Of a stretch of DNA of 8,387 bases, positions 1 to 7,113 are shown in pieces (the stretch's first letter is position 1; each line of letters begins with the position of its first letter). Origin of the DNA: an uncultured Lachnospiraceae bacterium (GTDB lineage Bacteria; Bacillota; Clostridia; Lachnospirales; Lachnospiraceae). Below the pieces are notes generated by a model, which worked only from the letters and a program-made list of their open reading frames with translations, searched no databases and was not told where the DNA came from. The translations under genes and the position numbers were made by a program. Location of the stretch: positions 1-8,387 of the forward strand of contig CASGVX010000083.1 of the NCBI GenBank assembly GCA_949346185.1, in the 5' to 3' direction.

Positions 1-709
1 CGGATGATGTGGTCCTCGGGCACAATTCCCCAATATATTTCAGGTTGCACAGTTCTCTGGGACTCAAGAGGTAATTCCCCATTTCCGCAGGCAGCCCCTC
101 CCCCCGATAGGGCATCCTGCAAGGCTGGGCGCATCTGCCCCGATTGCCGCTGCGCCCCCCCAGCATGCTGCTGAAAAGACATTGTCCAGAGTAGCAGTAG
201 CAAAGGGCTCCATGCACGAACACCTCCAATTCCAGGGAAGTGTCCTGCCGCATCTGCCCCAATTCTTCCAAGGAAAGTTCTCTGGCCGGCACGAGGCGGG
301 TCACATGGTGGCTTTTCAGCCTGTCTGCTCCCCGACCCATGGTCAATGCCATCTGAGTGCTGGCATGGATGTCCAATTCAGGATAATACTTCCTGACGAA
401 GTCCATCACTCCCACATCCTGTACGATTACCGCATCCAGACCCGCCCGATAATAGGGGAGGAGGAAGTCATACAGCATCCCCCGGCGCTCCTCCTCCTTC
501 ATAAGCGTGTTCACCGTCAGATAAATCTTTACCCCATGGAGATGGCAGAATCCTATAGCCTCTACCATCTCTTCCTCCGAGAGGTTATCCGCATATGCCC
601 TGGCGCCAAAATGGCTGCCGCCAAGATATACTGCGTCACATCCCGCCGCCACCGCGCCCCTCAGGGACTCCATCGAGCCCGCCGGGGCAAGTATCTCAGG
701 TTTTTCCAT
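1..709 (-). CDS. U32 family peptidase-like protein (RlhA/TrhP type), 3' part cut by window edge
   Basis: The first 236 residues of a U32-family protein are visible; the gene runs off the left edge without a stop. It opens MEKPEILAPAGSMESL, followed by GCDAVYLGG (about 23-31), typical of the N-terminal barrel. The U32 signature is at about 162-180, EVFVHGALCYCYSGQC, then GGRSGNRGRCAQPCR (184-198). Cysteines 170, 177, 193 and 197 match the set conserved in the family. Characterised bacterial relatives (RlhA, TrhP) take part in hydroxylation of 23S rRNA or tRNA wobble uridine; the older label is collagenase-like protease. The start at 709 is chosen because GAGAGGAGG lies about 6 nt upstream; an in-frame ATG at 736 would put that site inside the gene. 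It lies 3' of zapA, beyond a terminator, so it probably has its own promoter. The last eight or so residues before the edge do not match the expected AGVxSxKIEGRMK block, which could be divergence or a frameshift. Confidence 0.9.
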   Translation of the reverse strand, partial: MEKPEILAPAGSMESLRGAVAAGCDAVYLGGSHFGARAYADNLSEEEMVEAIGFCHLHGVKIYLTVNTLMKEEERRGMLYDFLLPYYRAGLDAVIVQDVGVMDFVRKYYPELDIHASTQMALTMGRGADRLKSHHVTRLVPARELSLEELGQMRQDTSLELEVFVHGALCYCYSGQCLFSSMLGGRSGNRGRCAQPCRMPYRGEGLPAEMGNYLLSPRELCNLKYIGELCPRTTSS

Positions 710-809
710 GACAATCCTCCTCTCATTAAATCCCATGTCGTAATAAGCTGCGCCAGCCTGAGCCGGCAACCGGCCATGCTGCGCTGCACGATTTCCTATG
801 CGGAAAAGG

Positions 810-835
810 GAAAAGGCTGTGTCCAAAACACAGCC
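810..835 (-). terminator. Intrinsic terminator after zapA
   Basis: Read on the minus strand, an 8-bp GC-rich stem GGCTGTGT / ACACAGCC (835-828 and 822-815) closes a 5-nt loop TTTGG and is followed directly by TTTTCCCTTTT. It lies 26 bp beyond the zapA stop and fits a Rho-independent terminator that ends the rsmD-coaD-zapA operon and separates it from the U32 gene. Confidence 0.85.
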
Positions 836-860
836 TCCCTTGTTTTATTGATGCGATGCC

Positions 861-1337
861 TTACCGCTTCCCCTTCTTCTTGCTCTTGCTGTCTCGAATA
901 ACCACCAGTCCATTATTATCCCCGACCTCGGCTTCCTTCCTTCCGTCCAATTCTGCCTCCAGACGGATTGCCTTGTGCTCGGTGTGGGTTTTCTCTTTCT
1001 CCAGTGCTTCCAGCTGCTGCTCTCTCTCCTCCAGTTGATTTTTCATGGCAATCAGGTCGTGCTTCAAATCGAAAATCTCCTTTTCCAAATCTTCATTGGC
1101 TTTCTGAAGATCATCCGCCGACTTCTGCGCCTTATAAAAATCATCAGCCAAATTAATGGCCAGCAGGACATTTTTCACATCCCCGTCCAATCTTGCGTAT
1201 CCATCCTGCTCTCGGAATTTGGACAGCTTGTCATTGATATGCGTGGCAATTTTCTGAAGATATTCGCTACTCTCATAGCCGCTCAGTGTATACTGTTTGC
1301 CGCCGATTACTACTTCCACATCATTCTTCGTATTCAT
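861..1337 (-). CDS. zapA: Cell division protein ZapA-like
   Basis: A 158-residue ZapA-family protein. ZapA binds FtsZ and promotes bundling of protofilaments at the division ring in the cytoplasm. The N-terminal domain (about 1-70) carries the usual pattern: NDVEVVIGGKQYTLSG, then SSEYLQKIATHINDKL and VLLAINLADDFYKA. It is followed by a long charged coiled coil (about 70-135) and a basic tail ending KSKKKGKR. It is longer than the roughly 85-110 residues of many ZapA proteins because of this coiled coil, a form common in Clostridia. The start at 1337 is preferred over an in-frame ATG at 1388, because AGAGG lies about 7 nt upstream and homology begins here; the longer version adds 17 residues of no recognisable homology. 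It lies 70 bp after the coiled-coil gene and is the last gene before the terminator. Confidence 0.88.
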   Translation of the reverse strand: MNTKNDVEVVIGGKQYTLSGYESSEYLQKIATHINDKLSKFREQDGYARLDGDVKNVLLAINLADDFYKAQKSADDLQKANEDLEKEIFDLKHDLIAMKNQLEEREQQLEALEKEKTHTEHKAIRLEAELDGRKEAEVGDNNGLVVIRDSKSKKKGKR

Positions 1338-1407
1338 AACTAATCCTCTTTTCTGCCCGCATGCCAGAACTTTCTCTTTCCTATACAATCAAATTCCCCA
1401 ATCAAGT

Positions 1408-2076
1408 CTATTCCCTTCCCGGAGCCGCCTCTCTGGCTGCCTGGCGTTCCGCTCCTGCAGGCTGAGGCTTTTGCCCCCTCTTTGCCGGAGCCGCCTGTTG
1501 GGGCGTGCCTTGGGCATATGCCTGTTGCTGCTGTCCCGGCGGCATTAATTCCGCCTTATTCTTTCTGATAATGTCCAGATGGCCGCTCAGCGCAGTCTCC
1601 AACGCCTTAGAATTATTCACCGTGCTCTCGTATGCCCTGGCAATCACCTTCTCTACCATATCCAGCATATCATTGGTATAGTAGATAGCTCCTGCACCAA
1701 TTTCGTCAGCCTGCCTCCTGGCATCCGCAATGATTGCCTCCGCCTCCGCATTCGCCTGCTGCACCGTTGCCTCCGCCTGCTGGTAAGCCTCCTTCATAAT
1801 GCTATGCTCTTCCACCAGCGCACTGTACTGCGCCTTGGCATCCGCCAGAATATCTGCGCGCTTGCGCTCCGCATCCTCCAATATGGCATCCCTCTGATTG
1901 AGCATCTTATGATAACGTTTGATTTCCTGAGGCAAGTCTCTGCGCAAATCATCCAGCAAATCATACAAATCATTTTTGGGGACAACGACTTTCGTAGTAG
2001 AAAAACTCTGCATCTTGCAGCTCTCCACAAAACCATAAATATCCTCTATTCTCTGCTCAATTTTACTATCCTGCAT
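1408..2076 (-). CDS. Coiled-coil DivIVA/SepIVA-like protein (often annotated 'ATPase')
   Basis: A 222-residue soluble, highly helical protein. Residues 1-30 contain IEDIYGFVESCKMQSFS. Residues 31-60 (VVVPKNDLYDLLDDLRRDLP) resemble the N-terminal part of DivIVA-like proteins. Residues about 60-128 form a heptad-rich Ala/Glu/Arg coiled coil, which is why relatives are often labelled ATPase or F-type/V-type ATPase subunit-like. A second helical region ends near 177. The tail (178-222) is rich in Gln, Pro and Ala and is probably disordered. No Walker motif is visible, so catalytic ATPase activity is not supported. The ribosome site AGGAGGT overlaps the end of coaD (12 bp between the coaD stop and this ATG), which suggests coupled translation. 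Sitting between coaD and zapA, a role in cell-pole, septum or envelope organisation is a reasonable inference but unproven. Confidence 0.75.
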   Translation of the reverse strand: MQDSKIEQRIEDIYGFVESCKMQSFSTTKVVVPKNDLYDLLDDLRRDLPQEIKRYHKMLNQRDAILEDAERKRADILADAKAQYSALVEEHSIMKEAYQQAEATVQQANAEAEAIIADARRQADEIGAGAIYYTNDMLDMVEKVIARAYESTVNNSKALETALSGHLDIIRKNKAELMPPGQQQQAYAQGTPQQAAPAKRGQKPQPAGAERQAAREAAPGRE

Positions 2077-2087
2077 CGTAGTACCTC

Positions 2088-2564
2088 CTATTTTCCAGTG
2101 TACTGCAGTCTATCCTGCACCAAGCCCGGCACCATCTCCTGAATGTCGCCGCCAAACCGAAAGATCTCCTTCACCCCGCTGGAACTAATATAGGAGTGTT
2201 CCGGTGCCGTTGCAAGAAATATGGTATCTGCCTTATGATTCAATTTATAATTCGCCTGCGCCAATGGCAGTTCGTATGCAAAGTCCTGTGCCGTCCTAAG
2301 CCCCCGCACAATCACGTCAGCCTGTTCCTGTGCCACAAAATCTGCCAGAAGCCCCTGAAAAGATTTGACAGAGACATTCTCCAAATCTTCCGTCAGTTCC
2401 CCCAGCATCTCCACCCTCTCCTGAGGAGAAAATAGAGGCGTCTTTCCTATATTTACCAGCACCCCTATCACCAAGGCATCAAACAATGCGGCGCTCCGCC
2501 TGATCAAATCCATATGTCCATTCGTCACCGGATCAAAACTCCCCGGAAAAATAGCGGTTCTCAT
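2088..2564 (-). CDS. coaD: Pantetheine-phosphate adenylyltransferase (PPAT)
   Basis: A 158-residue enzyme, the usual length for bacterial CoaD (E. coli 159). It transfers AMP from ATP to 4'-phosphopantetheine to give dephospho-CoA, the next-to-last step of coenzyme A synthesis. The nucleotidyltransferase motif FPGSFDPVTNGH is at residues 6-17 (His17 corresponds to the catalytic/ATP-binding His). Lys41 lies in NIGKTPLFS, Arg87 and Arg90 in VRGLRTAQDF, and the C-terminal ISSSGVKE motif at 126-133 binds ATP. All expected key residues are present. The start is preceded by GAGGAAAGG. It lies 60 bp after rsmD, the classic Firmicute pairing, and its 3' end overlaps the ribosome site of the next gene. 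Confidence 0.97.
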   Translation of the reverse strand: MRTAIFPGSFDPVTNGHMDLIRRSAALFDALVIGVLVNIGKTPLFSPQERVEMLGELTEDLENVSVKSFQGLLADFVAQEQADVIVRGLRTAQDFAYELPLAQANYKLNHKADTIFLATAPEHSYISSSGVKEIFRFGGDIQEMVPGLVQDRLQYTGK

Positions 2565-2624
2565 AAATCCTTTCCTCGTTTCTTCAAAGGGAACTCCACT
2601 CCCTCGGATTCCCCTTCTGAACTA

Positions 2625-3200
2625 TTACTGCAATACACGGTAAAACAGATGGCTGTTGGTCTTGTATTCCTTATACCGCTCCAAGACCATTCTCCCATCC
2701 TCCGCCAGATGCACTCCCCCCGACAATTCCGCCCCATGGGCAATGCTGGTTTCCAGCACAATCAACGATTCGTCCCCCACCAGCCGGGAGGCAATCAGAT
2801 ATGGAATCACCTGCTCCTCAAATCCTTTTTCATAAGGGGGATCTAAAAACACAAGATCAAAGGGCGCTCCCAGCTGCTCCAGCCGCCTCAGCCCCTGCAG
2901 CACATCCATCGCCATCACTCGAGACTGAACCTGAAAGCCAGTATTCTTAATGTTCGTCTTAATGCAGGACACTGCCTCCCTGTCCCGCTCCACAAAGACC
3001 GCTTCCCTCGCTCCACGGCTCAGAGCCTCAATGCCAATGCCGCCGCTCCCGCTGAACAAATCTAAAAAGCGGCAATCCGGAACCTCCCGCTGAAGAATGT
3101 TAAAGAGGGTTTCTTTTATTCGGTCCGTCGTGGGCCTTGTCCGATTTCCAGAAGGACATACCAAGTTTCTCCGCCTGGCAGATCCGGCTATCACTCTCAT
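2625..3200 (-). CDS. rsmD: 16S rRNA (guanine(966)-N(2))-methyltransferase RsmD
   Basis: A 191-residue SAM-dependent methyltransferase that modifies G966 of 16S rRNA. It begins MRVIAGSARRRNL, the typical RsmD start, followed by RPTTDRIKETLFNIL (22-36). The SAM-binding motif I is DLFSGSGGIGIEALSRGA (47-64), with acidic motif II VFVERD (68-73). The catalytic motif IV is DPPY (120-123). Length matches the family. An in-frame start 10 codons upstream (3230) exists, but GAGAGGTG about 5 nt before 3200 and the family N-terminus favour 3200. It is first in the operon with coaD; a near-consensus promoter lies about 120 nt upstream, and the leader contains a hairpin repeat. Confidence 0.96.
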   Translation of the reverse strand: MRVIAGSARRRNLVCPSGNRTRPTTDRIKETLFNILQREVPDCRFLDLFSGSGGIGIEALSRGAREAVFVERDREAVSCIKTNIKNTGFQVQSRVMAMDVLQGLRRLEQLGAPFDLVFLDPPYEKGFEEQVIPYLIASRLVGDESLIVLETSIAHGAELSGGVHLAEDGRMVLERYKEYKTNSHLFYRVLQ

Positions 3201-3232
3201 AAGCACCTCTCTATCCAACAATTCTATCAACC

Positions 3233-3265
3233 GTTACTATTCGCAGTTACGCCGCTCATAGTTAC
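3233..3265. repeat. 33-nt dispersed hairpin repeat, copy 1 (degenerate)
   Basis: Begins GTTACTATTC and ends CGCCGCTCATAGTTAC. It is the same length as, and matches 28 of 33 positions with, the copy at 8337-8369. The outer arms GTTACTAT / ATAGTTAC pair with one mismatch, so this copy is a weaker hairpin. It lies in the rsmD leader. Confidence 0.75.
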
Positions 3266-3326
3266 TCCGCCTCATGCAAGGCAGGCAAAAAAGACCGTCC
3301 TCTTCTCTTTGACCAAGAATAGCAAT

Positions 3327-3355
3327 ATTGTATCATATTTCTGCCACATGGTCAA
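3327..3355 (-). promoter_or_regulatory. Promoter for the rsmD-coaD operon
   Basis: On the minus strand, -35 TTGACC (3355-3350) and -10 TACAAT (3332-3327) are separated by exactly 17 nt; each matches 5 of 6 consensus bases. The predicted transcript start is near 3320, about 120 nt before rsmD. The -35 box overlaps the stop codon of the upstream AAA+ ATPase gene. Confidence 0.65.
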
Positions 3356-5187
3356 ACCAGCACATCTTCCTTTTTGATGGTAATGAAATCCACCTTGTCA
3401 GGATTGTCCAGCTCCACCAGCCTATTTGCCTGATTCACTACCAATTTCTCGAATAAATTTCGGATACCTCTGGCATTGCCAAATTCCCGCCACTCCTCTG
3501 CCTTTTTCTTATTCAGAAAGGCAAGAACCGCCTCCTTTGCCTCTTCATCCACCAGAAGTCCCACATTTTGTGCCATCACATCCATGATTTCCACTAATTC
3601 CTCCGTGGAATAATCTGGAAAATCAACAAATTTATTAAAACGGGATATCAGTCCCGTATTGCTTTTTAAAAACTTCTGCATCTCCTCTGTATAGCCCGCC
3701 ACGATGATCACCAAATCATCCCGATGATCTTCCATCAGCTTTACCAGAGCATCTATGGCCTCCATGCCAAAATCATTTGGCACATCCGGATTGGCCAGAG
3801 CATATGCCTCATCAATAAATAGCACGCCCCCGATAGCCTGCTCCACCAGTTCGTGCACCTTGATGGCAGTCTGTCCCACATACCCTGCCACCAGTCCCGA
3901 CCTGTCTGTCTCCACCAGATTGCCCTCTGACAGAATGCCCAGTTCCTTATAAATCTTCGCCACCAGCCTAGCCACAGTAGTCTTCCCCGTGCCCGGGCTC
4001 CCGGTAAACACCATGTGATAAGACATGTCCATCTCTGGCAAGTTCATCTTCTCACGCATCTTGCGAACCTTGATTAGATTCACCAGAGAGCGGATTTCCT
4101 CCTTCACGCTGCCCAGCCCCACCAAGGCATTCAGTTCCTCCACCAGAGCCTGCAGCCTAAGTTCCTGTTCCCTAGCCTCCGCCTGCTCTCTCTCCTGTAT
4201 CCTCTGCTTCATCTCTAGGAACATTTCCTTTGCCTGAATCGCGCTTCTTTTCTCTTCTTCCGCTCGGATCCTCTCATTTTCCTCCCGTATCCGGCGGTTT
4301 TCCTCCCGCTGCCTCTCCCGCCGGGCTCTCTTTTCCTCCTGCTCCCTCTTAATCCGCTCCCGCTTGGCCTGCATTTCCCTTCTGCGGGCTTCCTCTTCCC
4401 GCTCCGCCCGGGCTTCGGCTTCCTCCTCTCCCTCTGCCTGAACCCTGGCTTCCTCCTCATCGACCAGCAAAGCACCCTCTCCAGCAGCCATCAACGCCGC
4501 CTGACTTCGCTGGCTCTCTTCCTTTTTCATCACCTCCAGGTCACACTCTATCATGCTATTATTCAGTTTGCGCATGATATATCTGGTATGTGCCTTGGCA
4601 TCTTTCCCTGCGATATAGTGATTTATCTTCTGGTAATATTCCTGAATAAACTGAGTTACTTCCGGATACTTCCCATGATTCAGATAGGCCATGCAAAGCA
4701 GAATATTCAGCAAGGCATCCACGAAATAGGCAGTCATATCATCCTTCTTCTCCTTATCATGAAGACTGCACAGCTGAATGAGGATAGGGGGCATATGGTA
4801 AATCCGATCCACATCCCGCAAAAGTTCTCCGTCCACCGACATGTCCTCGGAGATTCCCAGAGGATTGCTGCAGGTCACCATTTGGATAAAGCGCAGCTGG
4901 CTCTCCAGAATCTCCCCGCAATGCTTCGCAAGCTGCATCAGAACTGCCTGAACATACAAATCCAACACCTCAGAACTGGACTGCTGCATCACCTGCTGTG
5001 CCTTATCCCAGAATCCGGCCATTTCCAGATTCTTGCAATGCAATACCAGCTTGTCATAACTGTTCTTTCCCATCTGAAACAACTGTTCTTCCGAATAATC
5101 CTGCCTTGCCATGCAGCACGCCCCTTTCTGAAATATTTTAACACTGACTTCCATTCTACAATGATTATTCCCAAAAAGCAATCCCAA
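3352..5187 (-). CDS. CbbX/SpoVK-type AAA+ ATPase with long charged coiled coil
   Basis: Up to 611 residues. Residues about 27-220 are a helical domain I do not recognise (MARQDYSEEQLFQMGKNSYD onward). Residues about 240-345 are almost entirely Glu, Arg, Ala, Gln and Lys, predicting a long charged helix. The C-terminal AAA+ module resembles CbbX, SpoVK and EccA. It has an N-linker ALVGLGSVKEEIRSLV (354-369), Walker A GSPGTGKT (396-403), Walker B LFIDEAY (456-462), a likely arginine finger R516 in LISRF, and sensor-2 region NARGIRNL (571-578). It is therefore expected to form ATP-driven rings that remodel other proteins; the substrate is unknown. Two starts compete: TTG at 5187, 8 nt after a perfect AAGGAGG, and ATG at 5112, preceded by a weaker AAGGGG about 8 nt upstream. 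The latter gives a more natural N-terminus (586 residues). It is divergent from the SOD-like gene. Confidence 0.9.
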   Translation of the reverse strand: MGLLFGNNHCRMEVSVKIFQKGACCMARQDYSEEQLFQMGKNSYDKLVLHCKNLEMAGFWDKAQQVMQQSSSEVLDLYVQAVLMQLAKHCGEILESQLRFIQMVTCSNPLGISEDMSVDGELLRDVDRIYHMPPILIQLCSLHDKEKKDDMTAYFVDALLNILLCMAYLNHGKYPEVTQFIQEYYQKINHYIAGKDAKAHTRYIMRKLNNSMIECDLEVMKKEESQRSQAALMAAGEGALLVDEEEARVQAEGEEEAEARAEREEEARRREMQAKRERIKREQEEKRARRERQREENRRIREENERIRAEEEKRSAIQAKEMFLEMKQRIQEREQAEAREQELRLQALVEELNALVGLGSVKEEIRSLVNLIKVRKMREKMNLPEMDMSYHMVFTGSPGTGKTTVARLVAKIYKELGILSEGNLVETDRSGLVAGYVGQTAIKVHELVEQAIGGVLFIDEAYALANPDVPNDFGMEAIDALVKLMEDHRDDLVIIVAGYTEEMQKFLKSNTGLISRFNKFVDFPDYSTEELVEIMDVMAQNVGLLVDEEAKEAVLAFLNKKKAEEWREFGNARGIRNLFEKLVVNQANRLVELDNPDKVDFITIKKEDVLV

Positions 5188-5194
5188 AAGAACG

Positions 5195-5202
5195 ACCTCC
5201 TT
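5195..5202 (-). promoter_or_regulatory. Strong ribosome binding site upstream of the AAA+ ATPase
   Basis: Minus-strand AAGGAGGT, a perfect match to the 16S rRNA 3' end, sits 7 nt before an in-frame TTG at 5187. It is the main reason to consider the longer TTG-started protein over the ATG at 5112. Confidence 0.5.
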
Positions 5203-5206
5203 CCCT

Positions 5207-5235
5207 ATAACATTTCGTGTCTTTATTCATATAAT
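5207..5235 (+). promoter_or_regulatory. Candidate promoter of the SOD-like gene
   Basis: ATAACA (5207-5212, 4 of 6 to the -35 consensus) and a perfect TATAAT (5230-5235) are 17 nt apart. The -10 box overlaps the first ATG of the ORF (5234), so if this promoter is real, translation must begin downstream. Confidence 0.4.
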
Positions 5236-5737
5236 GAAAAAAACAGGGATGGAAACCAAATTGAAAGATCGCAATATATTTTCAATGTCTATCACCGGGG
5301 ATACGCCCGAAGCATACGCAGTGATTCGCGGGGGAGATGCGTATCCGGATATCATAGGCATAGCCAATTTCTATCGCACCAAACGGGACACGGGCGTCAT
5401 GGTGGAGGTGGAACTTGACAATCTGCCAAACAGCGCCTCCTACGCTCCCCGCTTTCTAGGGATGCACATCCACGAACACGGGGACTGTGGGAATCATTTT
5501 GCCAGCACGGGAATGCACTATAATCCCACTGGGGCAGTGCATCCCTATCATCTGGGAGACCTGCCCTCCGCGCTCAACAGCAGCGGCTATGCCTATATGG
5601 TGTTCTACGATGGCTATTTGGAGGTAGAAGATATTTTGGGCTGCTCTATCATTCTGCACGGCAAGCGAGATGATTTCACCACGCAGCCATCAGGGGATTC
5701 CGGGGATAAGATTGCCTGTGGCGTCATTCGCAGTTAA
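5234..5737 (+). CDS. Cu/Zn superoxide dismutase family protein
   Basis: Up to 167 residues, no signal peptide, so probably cytoplasmic. Copper ligands can be assigned as H78 and H80 (HIHEHGDC), bridging H95 (HYNPTG) and H142 (ILHGKRDDF). Zinc ligands would be H95, H103, H106 and D109 (VHPYHLGDLP). Cys85 and Cys162 match the family disulfide. Compared with classic SodC, the zinc loop is short: only two residues separate the last two zinc histidines. The active-site arginine position is Lys159 in GDKIACG. From memory, relatives in Clostridia share YHxGDLP, DDFTTQPSG and KIACG, so these look like subfamily traits rather than damage. Dismutase activity is likely but not certain. No good ribosome site precedes ATG 5234; starts at 5249, 5261 (TTG) or 5285 are possible, the last giving MSITGDTPEAYAVIRG, where family similarity begins. 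It converges with the MATE gene, 9 bp apart. Confidence 0.85.
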   Translation: MKKTGMETKLKDRNIFSMSITGDTPEAYAVIRGGDAYPDIIGIANFYRTKRDTGVMVEVELDNLPNSASYAPRFLGMHIHEHGDCGNHFASTGMHYNPTGAVHPYHLGDLPSALNSSGYAYMVFYDGYLEVEDILGCSIILHGKRDDFTTQPSGDSGDKIACGVIRS

Positions 5738-5746
5738 AATTCGTTT

Positions 5747-7072
5747 CTAGAGGTATCTTTTTCTATTTCCAATCCAGAACAGTACGGCCACCGTCGTTGC
5801 CGCAACCTCCGCCGTGACGACAGAGAGCCAGATGCCGTCAATTCCCAGAAATAGCGGGAGAATGAGCACGGACAATATCTGAAACACGCCAATTCGCAGG
5901 AAGGAAATGGCGGCGGAAATCAAGCCATTGTTCAGAGCAGTGAAAAATGCCGAGCCAAAAACTGGAAATCCGGAAAATAAAAACGAAAAGGAAAACAAGG
6001 CAAATCCCCTCTGCGTCAGTGCAAGAAGGGATTTGTCATACCCCACATACATGCGGGACAAGGGTCCTGCCAGCAGTTCGGAGGAGAGAAACATGATGAC
6101 AGAAAATCCCCCGATCATCACAAGGCTTTTTTTCAGCAATCCTCCCAGTTCCAGACGGTTTCTCGCCCCATAATGAAACCCAATTACCGGGGCTACTCCC
6201 ATGGAATACCCCATAAATGCAGAAGAAAAAATCATGCCGACATACATCAGAGTTCCATATGCGGCAACGCCATTCTCCCCGGCATACTTCATCAGCTGCA
6301 CGTTATACAGCATGCTGACCACAGACATGGAAATGGTGGAAAGAAACTCTGATGCCCCATTGCCACACCCTTTGAGCAGAGCCTTTCCAGAAAATCTTGT
6401 CCGAGTAAGCTGAAGAAGGCTATCGTTGCGCCTGGCAAAATAAATCAGGGGGATGACGCCGCCCACATACTCGCTGATCGCCGTTGACCAGGCGGCTCCC
6501 ACGATGCCAAAGGGAAATACCGCTACAAAAAGCGCATCCAGAATAATATTCGTCACTCCCGCAGCCACGGTTACAACCAGCCCCAGATGGGGCTTTTCTG
6601 CCGCCACGAAAAAACTCTGAAATTCATACTGCAGCAAGAGGGCCGGGATGGCCAAGATGACAATCCGCCCATAGACTGCGCAGTCATCCAGCATCGCCTT
6701 CTCCGCCCCCAGAAATTCCGCCGCCGGACGGACAAAGACAAAGGCAAGAAGGGACAGAATTATTCCTGCGATGATGGCGCCGTAAACGAACATGGAAAAT
6801 ATCTGCTTTGCCCGCCTATGCTTCCCCTCTCCCAGTGTCTTGGCTACCAGCGCGCTTCCCCCCGTGCCAAACATAGCGCCGAAGGCGCCAAAAACCATCA
6901 GCACGGGAATAATGAAATTGACGGCAGCGAAAGAGGTCTTTCCCACGAAATTTGAGACGAAAAAACCATCCACCACTGCATAGATTGATTCAAAAACCAA
7001 CATGCCTATAGATGGCAAGGTAAAGCGAATTAATTTCCTAAATGTAAAATGATCTGATAATTGAATATTCAT
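5747..7072 (-). CDS. MATE family efflux transporter (MepA-like)
   Basis: A 441-residue membrane protein of about 12 hydrophobic helices, in the usual 440-460 range for MATE. MATE proteins expel cationic drugs or metabolites using Na+ or H+ gradients. The N-half has RKLIRFTLPSIGMLVFE then YAVVDGFFVSNFVG and MFGTGGSALVAKTLGEGK, characteristic of the MATE fold. The C-half carries MGYSMGVAPVIGFHYGARN, equivalent to the conserved G-x-x-P-I-I-G-Y-N-Y-G-A block, supporting an intact internal duplication. Substrate cannot be read from sequence. The start at 7072 is chosen because GAGGAAA lies 2-8 nt upstream and homology begins with MNIQLSDHFTFRKL; the longer ORF to 7174 would translate an intergenic hairpin. 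It lies 111 bp downstream of the MraY-like gene on the same strand, with no clear promoter of its own, so it may be read from the upstream one. Confidence 0.93.
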   Translation of the reverse strand: MNIQLSDHFTFRKLIRFTLPSIGMLVFESIYAVVDGFFVSNFVGKTSFAAVNFIIPVLMVFGAFGAMFGTGGSALVAKTLGEGKHRRAKQIFSMFVYGAIIAGIILSLLAFVFVRPAAEFLGAEKAMLDDCAVYGRIVILAIPALLLQYEFQSFFVAAEKPHLGLVVTVAAGVTNIILDALFVAVFPFGIVGAAWSTAISEYVGGVIPLIYFARRNDSLLQLTRTRFSGKALLKGCGNGASEFLSTISMSVVSMLYNVQLMKYAGENGVAAYGTLMYVGMIFSSAFMGYSMGVAPVIGFHYGARNRLELGGLLKKSLVMIGGFSVIMFLSSELLAGPLSRMYVGYDKSLLALTQRGFALFSFSFLFSGFPVFGSAFFTALNNGLISAAISFLRIGVFQILSVLILPLFLGIDGIWLSVVTAEVAATTVAVLFWIGNRKRYL

Positions 7073-7113
7073 GATTTCCTCGTACGGCGAATGACCCATC
7101 CGCCTGAATAATA

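Noticed and set aside
182..901. Long plus-strand open frame (239 residues)
   Set aside because: It lies opposite the U32 gene, which has clear family motifs; it shows no domain and crosses the zapA terminator.
1579..2142. Plus-strand open frame of 187 residues opposite the coiled-coil gene
   Set aside because: Rich in Leu, Ile, His and Arg as expected from the reverse of a helical coding region; no recognisable domain.
3285..3310. T-run after a weak AAAGA/TCTTT stem as a terminator of the ATPase gene
   Set aside because: The stem is only about 5 AT-rich pairs and lies downstream of a strong promoter; not convincing as an intrinsic terminator.
4225..4470. Strongly pyrimidine-rich plus strand with repeated CCTCC/TTCC motifs, possibly a repeat array
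   Set aside because: Explained by Glu/Arg/Lys codons of the charged coiled coil on the minus strand; no fixed repeat unit.
4588..5418. Plus-strand open frame of 276 residues
   Set aside because: It is antisense to the AAA+ ATPase and runs in a different frame through the SOD-like gene; composition is that of a shadow frame.
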